Below, in pieces: positions 1-12,535 of a DNA stretch of 64,000 nucleotides (the stretch's first letter is position 1; each line of letters begins with the position of its first letter). Source of the stretch: Epiperipatus broadwayi (taxonomy: Eukaryota; Onychophora; Udeonychophora; Euonychophora; Peripatidae); contig JAQFVV010000032.1 in the NCBI GenBank assembly GCA_028023455.1, positions 5,306,392 to 5,370,391 of the forward strand, in the 5' to 3' direction. Made by a program: the position numbers and the translations under genes. The notes beneath the pieces are model-generated. The model had not been told where the DNA came from and did not search any database. It saw only the letters and a program-made list of their open reading frames with translations.

Positions 1-219
1 GTCTTAGTTGATTTTCTGAACTATAGTCATATAATTATAGGTTATTAGCAATTTAACTTAAGGGTGATAGTGAAAATTCGGATTTATTTTTGGAATATTA
101 TCAACAGGAAAAAATAAAATCTTTGTTTGGTTGAGTAAATGGAAATGTTATTTTAAGACTACCATTTTGTTATTTGAATCTCACATGAACTCTTAATTAA
201 ATAACTATATGCTTTAACA
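1..219. other. AT-rich stretch, no gene seen
   Basis: Short AT-rich flank. It ends in the left 8-bp target-site copy (212-219, ctttaaca) of the hAT element that follows. No coding frame or RNA gene is visible. Confidence 0.6.
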
Positions 220-686
220 CAGGGGTCTCCAACCCTAGGCCCGCGGGCACCATGATGCCCGCAGACCATTTATGTGTGCCCGCTGCTATCCGAACACGAT
301 AAAAAATTATTTATCTGATACAAATAAATTTAATTTTTGAATTTTTTTTATAAATTATTGTATTATATTGTAATCAAGTTGTAGGGCATACTATACTTTT
401 GCAGCATAAAAATATAAACGTCAATTATATGTTAAAATTTAATTTTTGAAATAAATATTTTTTTGTACATTATGTGTATTATTAACAATATCCAACTATA
501 AATTTACATGTGATGTGCTGTGATAAACTGTGGCTTCTCCGTAAACGAAGTCAAGAATATCTCAGCAATTATATCCAGATAAAAAATAAATGGTGCCCGC
601 CACCTAGCTGAAAAAATAAATGGTGCCCGCCATCTGGCCAGTATTATGGAATGTGCTCTTAAGTGCAAAAAGGTTGGGAACCCCTG
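220..686. mobile_element. Non-autonomous hAT element (MITE-like, 467 bp)
   Basis: The element opens with CAGGGGTCTCCAACC at 220 and closes with GGTTGGGAACCCCTG at 672-686. These are near-perfect terminal inverted repeats of the type used by hAT (Charlie-like) transposons. It is flanked by 8-bp copies ctttaaca (212-219) and ctttaatg (687-694), identical at six of eight positions, as expected for the 8-bp target duplication of hAT elements. The interior has GC-rich subterminal stretches (tggcccgcggg-like, gtgcccgc repeated) and no coding frame, so it must depend on a transposase supplied elsewhere. The termini and duplication are seen directly; family assignment rests on known hAT end structure. 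Confidence 0.8.
581..640. repeat. Two 30-bp tandem units inside the hAT element
   Basis: Units 581-610 and 611-640 share their first 22 bases (aaaaaataaatggtgcccgcca) except for scattered later changes, 26 of 30 identical. They are subterminal. hAT transposases often bind repeated subterminal motifs, so this may be an old binding-site duplication; that role is inference. Confidence 0.7.
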
Positions 687-2905
687 CTTTAATGCCTCCC
701 CTCACTCTCCTATACTGGATAAGAATGGTCACGAAATAAAGATAAACTTAATGGCATATAACTGTAAAATGAGTGAATGTTTTCAATGCTAGTCCAAAAA
801 AAAAAAAAAGTAAGTTATATCTCTACCTATTTTATTTTTTCATATGCAATTCTGATCGATAAACTAGCTAACATTCAAGTAAGAAATATATGATCAATGT
901 AATACAAAGGCCCTAGTTCTTAGAAAATAGCCATATAATAAAAATTAAATCAATAGTATGGTGAAGTCATATCTTATAATGTGAATATTTTAAAGCAGAT
1001 ATTAAAGCCCCTGATTTAAAAAAAGATCCTGAAAAGCATGAGACATAATAGACAAATAAGAGTTATTATTAAAGACTTGCATAATAATAATTTCCAATTA
1101 TATTTATTTCACAAATTTTGAAGTGTAACAGGTATAGAGAATAAAAGTCTAATAAGAAAGTTATTGAAGATGTTGATCTCTGTTACCTAAGAAAAAAAGA
1201 TTAAGAAGGATCATATTTTATTCTGAAGCTTGACTAATTGCCACCTATCTTTAAAATAGTCTAAGATATTTCTTTCAAGAGAAGATAAAATAAATAAAGT
1301 TATATTTTTTTAAAAAACGGTATCATAAATCACACATTATTTTTATTATTCTCATGATTTGATCCAAATCTGTATTCTGCAGTAAAATTGGAGTCATCTT
1401 TACCTCTTCAATGTTGAGGTGATGACATTCTTCTTCAGTTTTCAGATTTAAAAGCAAATCCTTGCCTTCTATCTCTACCTGATTTAGGAGGAAAAGAATC
1501 AAAATATCATCTTATAAGTGCTCTCTATATTTATCTTGTATTTCTTTCACTTTGGAAATTATCTTCTCCTTGGTCTAATATTATGTCATTGATGATCATC
1601 ACACAGTCTTTCTTTGTGATCTTTATCTTTTTGCATTATAGCAGGATGCATTCTTTATTCTTGGAATCTTAATCTAGAAGATAAAAGAGGTTTAGCATTT
1701 TCTTTCATTAGGGGGGAAAGTCTGTCTCCATATCATTTCCCCTCTGAATATCTGTATTATTTCCTGGAAATCTTAATTCAAGTCTAAGATCACTATCATA
1801 AAAAAGTAGCATTTATTTTGAGGAAATGGAGAGTTGTCATCACTTCTAAATTTATTTTCTTCCCAATTCCATTTTGTTGGAAAATCAATATCAGAATGTG
1901 TATTTGGAGCTCCAAATCTTCTCATTTCATCTTGGATTTCCCTAAAGGCTTTTGAAGTCCAAATCTATCAGTGATAGTATAGACATGGGAAATACCATAA
2001 ATATGAAGAAGTCACAATTCATGAAAGATTTTAAGTCATGTCAAAATAATAAAAGTAATTACCACTTGTAATAACTTCTAGTATTTTAACTATGTAGTTT
2101 GCATAAAAGTAGGGGAAAATAGATATCTCTAAAAATGCTTCTATTGGATTTTTAAAATCAGAGCAAATTATTTTATGTAGTTATAAATATAATAGTGAGA
2201 TTGAAATAGATATTTTTGTTCACCAAAAACAAAAGCTTATGTTTGGGCAAGAGAAATTACAAAACTCCTGCTTATTAAAAATTGAAAAAGTTCCTTAGCA
2301 TGTAGCCATTTTACAACATGATGTTTAAGTTAATGTTTTATAAAAACTAGATAATTTTATCTTTTCAAAATAATTCAGTTAAACATTTGTTGGCAATAGA
2401 GATTTTGTCATTATAGACTTTTTCTTATCATAAAAATTGATATTAGTGCTATTAAGAAAAGGCAGTAAGGCACAATCTAACTATTTATAAATCATGGGGA
2501 AAATAAAACTTTCATCTAACATGGTATCTGCACTCAATCAATATATTTTTTAAAAAATTTTGATAATTGAAAATTTTAATTTTTATTGGTAGCAAATTTT
2601 TATTATAAGGTATTTTAATGAAATAACATCAACTAATCAATCAAAGAAATAATTATTGGCTAAAGCTTTATTAGAATTTGATGACATACCATTAAGTCAT
2701 TACATGATGCCAGCTTACATAATTAGTATTAGTTAAAATGCTAATTAAGATATAATATGACCCCAACTTATGCAATGCTGTTCAATATCAAATTATTTTT
2801 CTGGATAGTGATTTATTTAGCACTGTTGATTAATAAACTTTGCATTGGGTAGCATAACTGTAGTAAAGAAAAAGAATTTGCTAATGAAATACAATTAGTG
2901 TAAAA
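687..2905. other. AT-rich intergenic stretch, no gene seen
   Basis: About 2.2 kb of AT-rich sequence with short homopolymer runs. I found no open frame with recognisable motifs, no RNA gene and no clear element termini. Confidence 0.5.
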
Positions 2906-5102
2906 AAATCAATATTTTTTTTTTCTCAAAGTAACCTTTATTAATAAAAGATTACAAAAATTTTGGGTACACTTACCCATTGAGGATTATACAATGATTC
3001 AAAGTAACAAGGTAAAATGTACATATGTTCAAAAATAATTACCTCCATAAAAATGGCTGTAATGTGATTAATGTGTATCTGTAAGTGAATCCCCATGGCC
3101 CGGCTGTTGAGAAGTTAACCATCACCCAATGGTCTTACTCCCAAGGCCCCGATGTGAAGACTCAAATGCTTCAGCTGAATAGGTGAAGTCCAGCATTGTG
3201 CCAACCACCACAACAGGCAGTGAGGTCCAAGGCCCAAGCACCAAGCAATAAACTCTCGAACCACAGCCGAGCCATGTCAAGACCATTCTGAATACCTCTG
3301 CCTCCCAATTAGCAGTCCAGGGACCACAATCAGTTCACTTGCCCAAAATTGGAAAGCCAACTTGGGTAAAAACTAAGAAGTAATAAGTAAAAAACCAGAT
3401 CAACACTGCCCAAAACCAACCTATCAGGGGACATAGCAGCCAACCAGAGAAGGAATATCACCAACTTTGACCATGTAGCCCCCCAGCAGGTGTTCTGGGC
3501 AGTGGAAAAATTGTTAACAGCCCACACTATAAACCAGATACCTAATGTCTACAACCAGCCACCCCTGAAGAAGAAGGGAGTGCAGACCCATGCCCACAAA
3601 ACAGAACTCCATCAATGTTACAAAAAAAAGCAGTGGCTCAAAACAGACCAATCACTTTACAAATGCCCTAAATTTAAAGCTAATAAATGAAACCTAATGA
3701 TAGTGAGTGCAAATCAGCACTGACCTATCAAATAATCCATCAAGGGGTGCAGTAGCCCTTCATGGCGAAATCCATGTGAAGGTAGTGACTTTCACCCTCC
3801 TGGCAGGTATTCCAGGGCTAGACAATGATCGCCAACTATCCCCTCAAATGAACCAAGCCCCTTATGACCACTATCACCACATTTGAGGAAAAGGAGTGCA
3901 AACTCACACCCACTAATATGACATTTAACTCATGTAATCTTGAAATCAAGCCGGATTTACTTGCACACCATGAGAATAAATCATTTGTCCATATCATCTT
4001 GCACACTGAGGTCAATGGAGCTGAACATCCATCCTTGATCATCATCAGACTCCTGGGTCTGCAAATTTTCACAGCAGCTGCTAAACCCACCAACCAAAGT
4101 CCTTCAGGATTCACAATAATTTTTATTTGTTGATACTAGTTGGATCCTCCTTCTTTTGATTGAATTTTTGGTCTTGATTAGTAATGAATGATTCAAGTAT
4201 AATCTGAAAGTTTGTTGTTAAACTTTGGAAAATTCTCAATAATTATTGCTTAAAATGTATGATTAATTTGAAGCTTCAAAGTTTCTGTTTAGGTCTAAAC
4301 TATCATTTGTACTCATTTTTGTCTTTATATCATTATTTATTAGCTCAGGAATCACTTCATTGTAGTTCTGTGTTGATTTGAAAAATTTTTATTTATTGAT
4401 TTTTTTTTTTTGGGGGGGGGGAGCAATCCACTGGAAGGGGGGTGATAACTTCTGTCCTGATCATCGGAGAAACCTGATTTTTGTGGAGGGCGATAGCTTC
4501 GGTTATTTTTTATAATGTTTAATTCCAAAATTGAGATTGAATTAATAATTGAAACTTGTTTAACACTGCTAAGATCTGATGCAAAGATAAAATTCCTAAA
4601 ACCATCATTGTTAACATATTATATTCCATGTTTTCTATGAGATTTGATGTACAAATGAATTTCCTGTTTATTCTATTAATAAAATTAGGATTTCTAGTGT
4701 CTATTCTTTTTAAAAATATTTGGTTTCATTTAAAATTATTTTTGAAAGGTTTATAATATTTTAATGATTCCAAGAATTATTTAAGCTAGCTTTTGTCTCT
4801 TTCTAATTGCATCCATTGCATAAAATGGAATGATAGATAATTTCAATTATCATTGAATGAAAACTGTTTCAAAATTTCTTCTAAAGATGAAAAAACAATA
4901 AAACAGATATTCACTTACATTTTGGTAAACTTTTTTTTTATGAATCCAACAATGGACTATGACTTTGGTGAATAGGACAGGGAACCCGAAACAGCAAAAA
5001 CTGGAGTCCTATGCTCCCTCTAGTGGACTGGAGCAATTGACTAGACTGATTTGGATCATGGCTGTTAGGTTAGGATAGTTTTTATACAAAGAAATCAATA
5101 TT
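2906..5102 (-). mobile_element. Retroposed copy with A-tail and target-site duplication, family not recognised
   Basis: The same 11-mer AAATCAATATT stands at 2906-2916 and 5092-5102. Next to the left copy is a run of T followed by the complement of an AATAAAG signal. On the minus strand this reads as a polyadenylation signal, about a dozen bases, then a poly-A tail, then the target duplication. That arrangement marks a sequence inserted by target-primed reverse transcription, running from about 5091 down to about 2917. The body at 3080-4130 is clearly less AT-rich than its surroundings. It holds short open frames on both strands (for example 3836-4114 minus, 92 codons) in which I recognise no reverse transcriptase or endonuclease motif. 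It could be a truncated LINE, a processed transcript or a composite; a T12/G10 run at about 4406-4431 may mark an internal junction. Confidence 0.5.
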
Positions 5103-5519
5103 TTTTTACACAGATTTCAGCAATCTGGTAAATGAAAGAGCAAGTTTATTAATATAACTCTACTTAACATAATTCAAACACTTGTTAATATATTCTGGAA
5201 GTTGTGGATACTATGTAGATCTAAAATTGAAAGAACTGTATCCTGAATATCATCCATGTAAATCTTAAAAGAGTATTTGGAAAAATTATGATAAATGATA
5301 AAACAAGTAAATAATTTCATAAGTTAAAAAATGTTAGAGATGTGATCACCTGAAAAATAAATATAGTAAGTCATATTTCTGCAATTTATACAGAAATTCG
5401 ATGAGTACATGTGAAAATGTCAAAATGTTAAAACCATTTGCAATTCGAAAAATGACAGAAAAAGACAAAGAAACACTATGAGCAATGATAGATAAAAATA
5501 GCTCAAGAAAAAAATATAT
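5103..5519. other. AT-rich stretch, no gene seen
   Basis: AT-rich DNA between the retroposed copy and the first readable part of the Penelope-like element. It may include decayed 5' sequence of that element, but I cannot read protein from it. Confidence 0.4.
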
Positions 5520-6635
5520 CTACAAAACAATTAAAGGAAATTATAGAATTATGTTGTAAAGAAGTAACCTTTCAATTTAATAATAGGTTTTATAAACAAA
5601 AAGGTTTACTAATAGGAGGAGCATTAAATAGAGTATTAAGTAATGTTTATATGGAAGAATTGGAGAAGTTAATGAAGTTAATAATAATGTTCAATCTTTA
5701 TTAGGAGATATGTAGATGATTATTTATTGATATTTAATAAAACACAAAGACAGATGGATTTATTTATAGAGGTTGTTAATAAGATGGATAAGAATATTAA
5801 ATTTATTATAAAAAAAGAAGAGTAAGACACTGACATATTTGGATATAAAAATGATGAAGTCATATGAAGAAGGAAAATATAGAATTGAAACATGAATTCA
5901 TAAGAAAAGTGATATACATGATAATATAACTAATTTGCATTCAAATACAAATACAAGATATAAAGTAAATACAATACATTCTAGAATTCATAGAGTGGTA
6001 CATTATTGTTCAAGCAAAGAAGATTATGTTAAATGGATAGTATTAATTAAAAAAGAATTTATAAATAATAATTATACATATAAATTTATTAATGATAATA
6101 TTAGATTAATAGAAAATAAGATACAATCTATAATTAATAATAAAGAAGAAAGAAGTAATAATAAAGATAATTATATAGGTATAAAGACAGGGAGTAATTA
6201 TGTAATTAAAAATTTAAATAAAGTTATAGGTAAAATTAATAAAAAGTTTAGTAATGTATTAAATGTTAAAGTAGTTAAAGGAGACAAAATATGATTAGTA
6301 TTTTAGAAAATAAATATATTAGTATTTATAATAAAAATTTAGATAATGAAGTAAATGGCATATATGAGATTAATTGTAAAGTATCAAATTAATAATATAA
6401 AAATAAATTATGTTGGAGAAACAAAGAATTCAATATATAGAAGACTATTACAACATAAATATGATAAAAATTCACCGATATATTTACATAAATTAGAGAC
6501 AAGGCATGAGTTTGAAAAGGATTCTATAAAGATGATACAATTTACAGATAATAAAAGGGATAAAAAATAAGAGATTATTTATATTAATAGTATTAAGCCA
6601 ATTTTGAATAGAGATTTAGGCCTGAAAAAAATTTG
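5520..6635 (+). pseudogene. Broken Penelope-like element: reverse transcriptase plus GIY-YIG endonuclease
   Basis: Read across several frameshifts, this stretch encodes the 3' half of a Penelope-like retroelement. An RT block (about 5530-5680) reads FQFNNRFYKQKGLLIGGALN followed by a LSNVYMEELEK stretch, the usual finger/palm order in this family. A shifted frame at about 5704-5818 gives RRYVDDYLLIFNKTQ, with the catalytic YVDD box at about 5709. The 119-codon frame 5935-6294 covers the RT thumb and linker (NLHSNTNTRYKVN, then KLNKVIGKINKKF-like). The GIY-YIG nuclease follows: GIYEINCKVSN at about 6355, then in another frame YVGETKNSIYRRLLQHK (about 6408-6458), ending near INSIKPILNRDLG. In the family this protein primes reverse transcription at nicked chromosomal ends. 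At least three frame breaks make this copy dead, and the 5' part is missing or unreadable. Confidence 0.85.
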
Positions 6636-6680
6636 ATATGCAGTAAAAAAATTTGATATAAAATAAAAATTTAAAAAAAA

Positions 6681-7310
6681 TTAGGTATATAAAATGTGGG
6701 CAGAGGGAGCTGCTAATAATATAAATGCAAAATTTAAAGAGGGGGATACTAAAAGTATAATGATAAACTTTTAAATTTTGAATTTCATAGTTGAAATTAG
6801 GAGATATAAGAGGTGAGTTTAAAAATGTTTATAATAATAATATTATAGATTAAAATAGATTATAAATTATTGAATGAATAAATTATAAATATTGATTGTT
6901 AGTAACAAAGATAAAAGATAGTAAGTTAGAGTTAAGTATTTAAAGAATAATAAGAATAAAATAAATGAAGAATAAAAATAATTTTTTTAAAAAAATTTAG
7001 TTATATAAAAATAGAAAACAGGGAACTGCTAATAATATAAGTATAAAATGTAAAGAGAGGGTACTAAACATATAATGGTAAAAAAAAATTAAATTTGAAT
7101 TTAGCATTGAAGTTAGGAGATATAAAAGGTGTTTAAAATTATAATATTATACACTAAAATAGATTATAAATTATTGAATGAATAAATTATAAATAATGAT
7201 TGTTAGTAAAATGAATAATAATAATGTAAAATATAAAAGATATTAAGTTAGAGTTAAATATTATAAGAATAAAATAAAATAAAGAATAAAAATAATATAT
7301 ATATATATAT
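6681..7310 (+). repeat. Two ~316-bp tandem units downstream of the PLE
   Basis: Unit one starts at 6681 (ttaggtatataaaatgtggg) and unit two at about 6997 (tttagttatataaaaatag). Both carry gctgctaataatata-like sequence, a shared ataaattattgaatgaataa block, and a closing run of AT-rich motifs. They follow the GIY-YIG end directly, so they are best read as the repeated 3' untranslated part of this PLE; Penelope elements often carry partial tandem copies. The second unit ends in an (AT)n tract where the next element is inserted. Confidence 0.65.
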
Positions 7311-7715
7311 TGTACCATTTGTTTATACGGTACAAATATATTGGCATCTGGTAAGATATTTAAAAGCTAAAAAAAAAATTAAATTTAGCAATCTTTTAAA
7401 AGAAAAACATTTTTAGATTTTTTCTGATTAGTATAATTTATTTTTAAAAAAAACATACAATGAAAGTTAAAATTGTCATTCATATTTTTTTTATGTAATC
7501 AAAAATAAAAAGATTGCAAGTAGAAAAGTAAAAATTCCAAAAGTAAAAAGATTAGAAAAATCTTTTTAATAATTAAAGATGGCAGAATTATGCTAAAAAA
7601 ACAAATAATAACTTTGTAACTTAAATTTAAGAGAAAATGTAGAAGATTATTATTTTATATGCTGATAAAAGAACAAACAAAAGATATGCGCAGAAGTTTC
7701 AAAACTGGATTGGGG

Positions 7716-7723
7716 TATAAAAG
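7716..7723 (+). promoter_or_regulatory. TATA box of the family-2 LTR
   Basis: TATAAAAG in a locally GC-richer setting (ggggtataaaaggagg). The same box, TATAAAAGG, is preserved in the inverted relative near 35683 although the surrounding sequence has diverged, which supports a real core promoter rather than chance AT-richness. Confidence 0.55.
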
Positions 7724-7794
7724 GAGGAGGACAACCTCGATCTAGGTCTTTTCTATACCTTCTAGTTATGTGTCTGAAAGCTGGAGGTTTCTGT

Positions 7795-8075
7795 GAGCAT
7801 AACCTGTGGCAGTAATAGATGTCTGCACAGGTATGCCACTTGCAGTACCCAGTCGTCAAGCATGCTATGGAGACAAGCCTTGTGAAGACCACTTTTTGCA
7901 ATAAAATGGTCATGACAACAATGCCTTTTCTCCACGAGCATAGCTATGGCAGTAATATACCTCTGCACAGGTACGCCACTTGTAGTTGACAGTTGTCAAG
8001 CAAGCAATGGAAACGGGCCTTGTGAAGACCGCTTTTTGCAATAAAAGGGTCACAACAGCCATGCCTTTTCTCCAG
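7795..8075 (+). repeat. Two ~141-bp tandem units in the LTR leader
   Basis: Units start at gagcat 7795 and 7936. Both read through gtggcagtaata/atggcagtaatata, a ctgcacaggta(t/c)gccacttg block and tttttgcaataaaa, and end at atgccttttctcca. The period is about 141 bp with clear divergence. Because the duplication lies just downstream of the TATA box it would be transcribed in the LTR leader. The inverted relative lacks a recognisable pair, so the duplication is probably specific to this copy. Confidence 0.8.
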
Positions 8076-8843
8076 TTATAGAATGGAACAATAATGGAAG
8101 ATGCCGGCAGGAGAGACCGATGGAAATTTTTAGGAGCTCAGGATACCAAAAACACACACCAACTTACCGGTAAGTTAAGAGTAACTTTTCCTAATTGTGA
8201 CAAAGTTTGCAAACAATTCAAAAAATTGATATCAAAATAATCCCGATCAAGACTTCAAATTTTATTCTTCAAGTGACTCTTGTGTACCTAAGAATTATAA
8301 TCATTGAACTGTTTATTATTATTAATTAATTCATATCTAGATTAGCATGTGTGTCATCTTTCCAATTAATTAAATCATAATGTTTTTGTTTTTTATTATT
8401 TATATTTTAATTTGTTAAAATAAAAATCTTTATTTCTAATACCCCTATTCATTGTACGTTATTAATGATTATTAATAAATTTATTAAAGTTAATTATGAT
8501 TTGAAAATATAATTTACCTTTCCAACGCTGTACCGAAACTCAATCCTCCAGAGTTTCTAGATAATTTCGTCATAGCTAAATAAATAAAAAAGGGATATTT
8601 GCCAGTGAATTCTAATATAGAATTCTGGCACCTTTCAAATAAATTTAAAGCTGGCTTACTTGATCCCATTATTTTAGTAGCTACATTAGTTAAAAGTGTG
8701 TTGTGTGACCAGGAAAAATAACTGCGTCCATTAAATCTTACTGAATTGTCTGATGAAACAAATTTAATAGATAGGACGTAATTTGGTCACTGAGTACGAG
8801 TAGTTAACTCGTTTAAAACACAAAATAAGTAGTGGACATTACA

Positions 8844-9115
8844 ATATATATATATATATGGAATTTTTTATTAATAAATATAGAATGTAAAAAAGGGTAA
8901 AAAATGAATAATAATATTGTAAAATATAAAAGATATTATAAGATGTATATATAGAATGTATATTATATGTTTATGTATATTTATATTTATATTCATATGT
9001 TTGTATTATGTTGTAGTTCTGAAGAAGATTTTCGGTGTAATCAAAACTGGAAACTGTAAAAGAGGGTAATAAATAAATCATTGTGTAACAGTAGTAAAGT
9101 GCATGGATGATTTAT
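8844..9115 (+). mobile_element. Remnant of the PLE 3' end displaced by the LTR
   Basis: After the LTR the sequence again resembles the tandem units upstream (a gtaaaatataaaagatatta block). It then gives a ctgaagaagattttcggtgt stretch running into taatcaaaactgg and an A-rich end with two AATAAA-like signals. Such gaagatt...gaaactg tails are common at the 3' ends of PLEs. I read it as the distal end of the element that begins at 5520. Confidence 0.5.
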
Positions 9116-12100
9116 TGTATGGTAAAAAAAACTTTATTTGCATTAGCAAAGAAATATGCCTTAAAGAGCAAAAATTAAGTGGCTATTTCAATTAATTTGT
9201 AATAGAAATGTGTAGATGATAGAGCATAAAATTGCAATTAAACAATAATGGAATCACAGACAGAAGTTTGGAATATGTTTCATTAAAAATGATGTAATAA
9301 TAGTAAAAGTAGATCTTTCATTTAAATAATAAACAGAAAATCAGAAAATAAATCAAATTACTAAAAAGTTGAATTTCATTTTAATTATTTGAACATCTTA
9401 AGAAATAACAAATCCTTCTATGGAGAAATTTAACATTTTGCTTAAACATTACAGTTCTTTTTTTATTTAATATACACCTTTATCCTGCTTAGTGCTTGGT
9501 CTTTATGCAAGGATTCACAATAATAATGGTCATAAATTTGTACCCACTATTTTGATTTACAATCAATTATTCTAGACAATAATCACAAAAAGACATTTTT
9601 TAAAAATTTTGGTGGCCATTTTGTAACATTGATGACATCATAGAATAGTTATTAAAGTCATCTCATCCAAAAGCAAAATAGTAAATTGTGTGGCACATAT
9701 TTTATTCATAAAATACAATGTTATAATGCTACATTAAATATTTTGATAATAAGCTTAAAATATGATTAATGAATGCATAGTATTTTATTTTATTTTTATT
9801 CGGTGCTTTTACAATAATTAGTACATCATTAATAACATATCTAAATTAAATATTTTCATTATTAATGACTATAGAAGCAAAAAAATAAAAAGGTTAATTC
9901 AGACAAAACTGTAAATTTATTCAGCAGAAAATTAAAAATATACAGTACATATATTAGCTAAAATATTCAATCAATCAATATTGAATTAAAATTTTTCTGT
10001 CAAATTGAAACTGCTACCTTCACTAATCAAAAATATTTTCAGTAAAAAAAATGAGAGAGCAAAGAGGATAAAACAATTTCAGATTTATACAAGTAATATC
10101 AAAAATTACTAAATGTAAATTAAAAATAACCTCGATTTTAAACTATCTCATACCTCTTTTCAGATATCCAAGGAGAGATTATCACACATGTAAAACAATG
10201 CAGTACTGAGAAAAAAATATAAATTCATTTGGAATAAAACTAAAAATAATTTTTGGTCATATGTACTGTCAATATTAAATTTTGAATTGTGTACAGTATA
10301 AATATTAGATAAAATTTCAGACAATCAGTTTTGGGTTAAAATCTTTATGAATGCAAATTTCAGTTAAATCAAAACTGTTATCCATCATGTTTAAATTGTA
10401 TTTATGTGGGGAAATGTGAGGATGATTTTGTGGATGATGAAAATGCAATGCAAATAAAGTGAATAAAATTAAAGCCTTTAATTTTTACTTTTATAATCTG
10501 TAACTCTGCCATTAAAATGTATTGTGTTATTTGACAAATTGTTAAGTCATTGCAAAAACACAGCCACTACACTTGATAAAATAGTGACATGTCATGCCCC
10601 CCAAAAAACCTCTATAGCTATCACATTTGTTGATTTAGATCAGTACAGTACACAATATAACAAAAACTTTAAATAATGATTACAATGTGCAAACTCAGAA
10701 TGCATTAGGGTTTTTTTTTCCATTTTTCATTATGCTGAATATTTTTTTTAAGTTAAACTATAAGTAAGTTTGTGTAATGTATTGTATGTTGGTTTGGCTC
10801 TTGTTACACTAATAATAATTAGCAAGTCTTTATGGTTAATCAAATGATTTGCTATTAAACACTGTTTTTTTTTTAATTTTGATAATTTCACTTAAATAAT
10901 ATAGTATAATTCTGTAGTACACTTCAGTATGGAATTTTTTTTCAGCATAATAAAAAACAGTTGTGTGGAAAAACACAAAAAATTTTAAGATGCTAGTTTA
11001 GTTTTACTGTGGCAGTCTACTTTGCTGTACTTTTTGGACAGTGAAAACACTTTGTTTTAAGTGATATTAAACTTTTTTAAAAAATTCTATTTAAAGTCAT
11101 TTTAGCAACTAATGTGACCATGAAAAAATCAAGAAAATCATTGAGCTTGGAAACCAAACTGAAAAATAATGATTGGTGAATGGATCACAGGAAGTAACAA
11201 CTTTAGGTTAATGGGTTTTTTTACATTGATTAAGTTGAACTATCATATATGAATAAATACATATTTTTTTAAAAAAATACCTGCATAATACACAAACCAT
11301 AGTTTACATAAGCATATAACATATATTAAGAGTTTTTAAATTTTTATATAACACTCAATAAGTAATTTTTTGAACATAGTTTTTCCAACTTATAGTGTAA
11401 CTGGCCAATTTTTCCCCCATAAACAACCATTATAAATGCTTATTCTTCATATAATATTCTTGATTAATGATGAATTTTGTAAGACCAATTGCCCTCAAAG
11501 TGGGTTAAAGATGTATTACTAATGATTGGAATTAGTTGATTAAAAATAATAGCCTCAGTTAATATATATACATATGTGTGTATATTGGGCCATTTGTAGT
11601 CAAAAATATAAAAATAAACAATTTTTTTTGTTCATTTAAGATTACTGATTAATAAAATAATTGATCAATATGATTACAACCTCCATATAATTCAATCTTC
11701 ACATTATTTGACATACACTTATTCTGTAGGAGCACATTTCAATAGCTATAAAATTAAGAATAAGAAATAATAATAATAATATAATATAATTTGCATCTTC
11801 TAAAAGAAAATGTATTAGTTATTTAATAAGGTCATTTTAAGAGACCATTTAAACCTCTAGCAGAAACAATCCTTTCATAATGGAAGTCAAAACAACATTT
11901 GAAACTTTAAACTAAAAGTAACAGTTTAATGTTATCACCTAAGACATTTACTATATATATTGTAAGGGTAGCTTACAATCTAGTTTTGTCACTATCACCA
12001 CCAAATCCAATTAGTTTTAATATTATTCTAGTTGATAAGCAAATTAACCTATATTATCACATATAAACTAACTATACACACATATATACCTACAGATATA

Positions 12101-12535
12101 ACAGACATGTATATTGTTAACTATATTAAGAAAGAATCAAGATCAAATAAATTTGAAAGTCTTCTAAAAAGATAAAAAATCCCAATTAAAAGAAAATAAT
12201 AATAGTAATCATAACAATATATATGTATATTAATAATAAATTAATAAATATGTTTTACATTATTTTGCACAGACTTTGACTAGAAGGGCAATGACCCAAT
12301 GTCAAACTCATCACTAAATTTCCAAATATGGAAGATGAAAAACAAAATTCTATTAAGCGATTTTCTTTTGATTATCATTAAAATAATGCACACAACAATA
12401 TATATATAGCCATGAAAAAGGAAATAAAACACTATAATAATAAACAATAGAAGCCAAGGACAATATAACAATAAAATCAGTTTATTTCTGTTTTCTTCTT
12501 GCTACTATTTAGAGATTAATAAGATATATATATAT
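9116..12535. other. AT-rich intergenic stretch, no gene seen
   Basis: About 3.4 kb of AT-rich DNA with short dinucleotide runs near 11560, 12060 and 12400. No open frame carries a recognisable motif, and I see no element ends or RNA genes. Confidence 0.5.

Larger units (their letters stand above)
7311..8843 (+). mobile_element. Solo LTR, family 2 (1533 bp), inserted in the PLE tail
   Basis: The block starts TGTACC at 7311 and ends GGACATTACA at 8843, so it has canonical TG...CA ends. It sits within an (AT)n tract: atat lies on both sides, compatible with a 4-bp target duplication but uninformative. PLE-like sequence (gaataataatattgtaaaatataaaagatatt) resumes at about 8900, which shows this block interrupts the older element. 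Inside are a TATA box at 7716, a transcribed-looking GC-richer leader and a GGTAAGT donor-like site near 8168. A diverged inverted copy lies at 35340-35920 and shares the 5' end, the TATAAAAGG box and the donor-like site. No coding capacity and no adjacent primer-binding site are seen, hence solo LTR. Sequence ends and repeats are seen; the LTR identity is inference. Confidence 0.6.
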
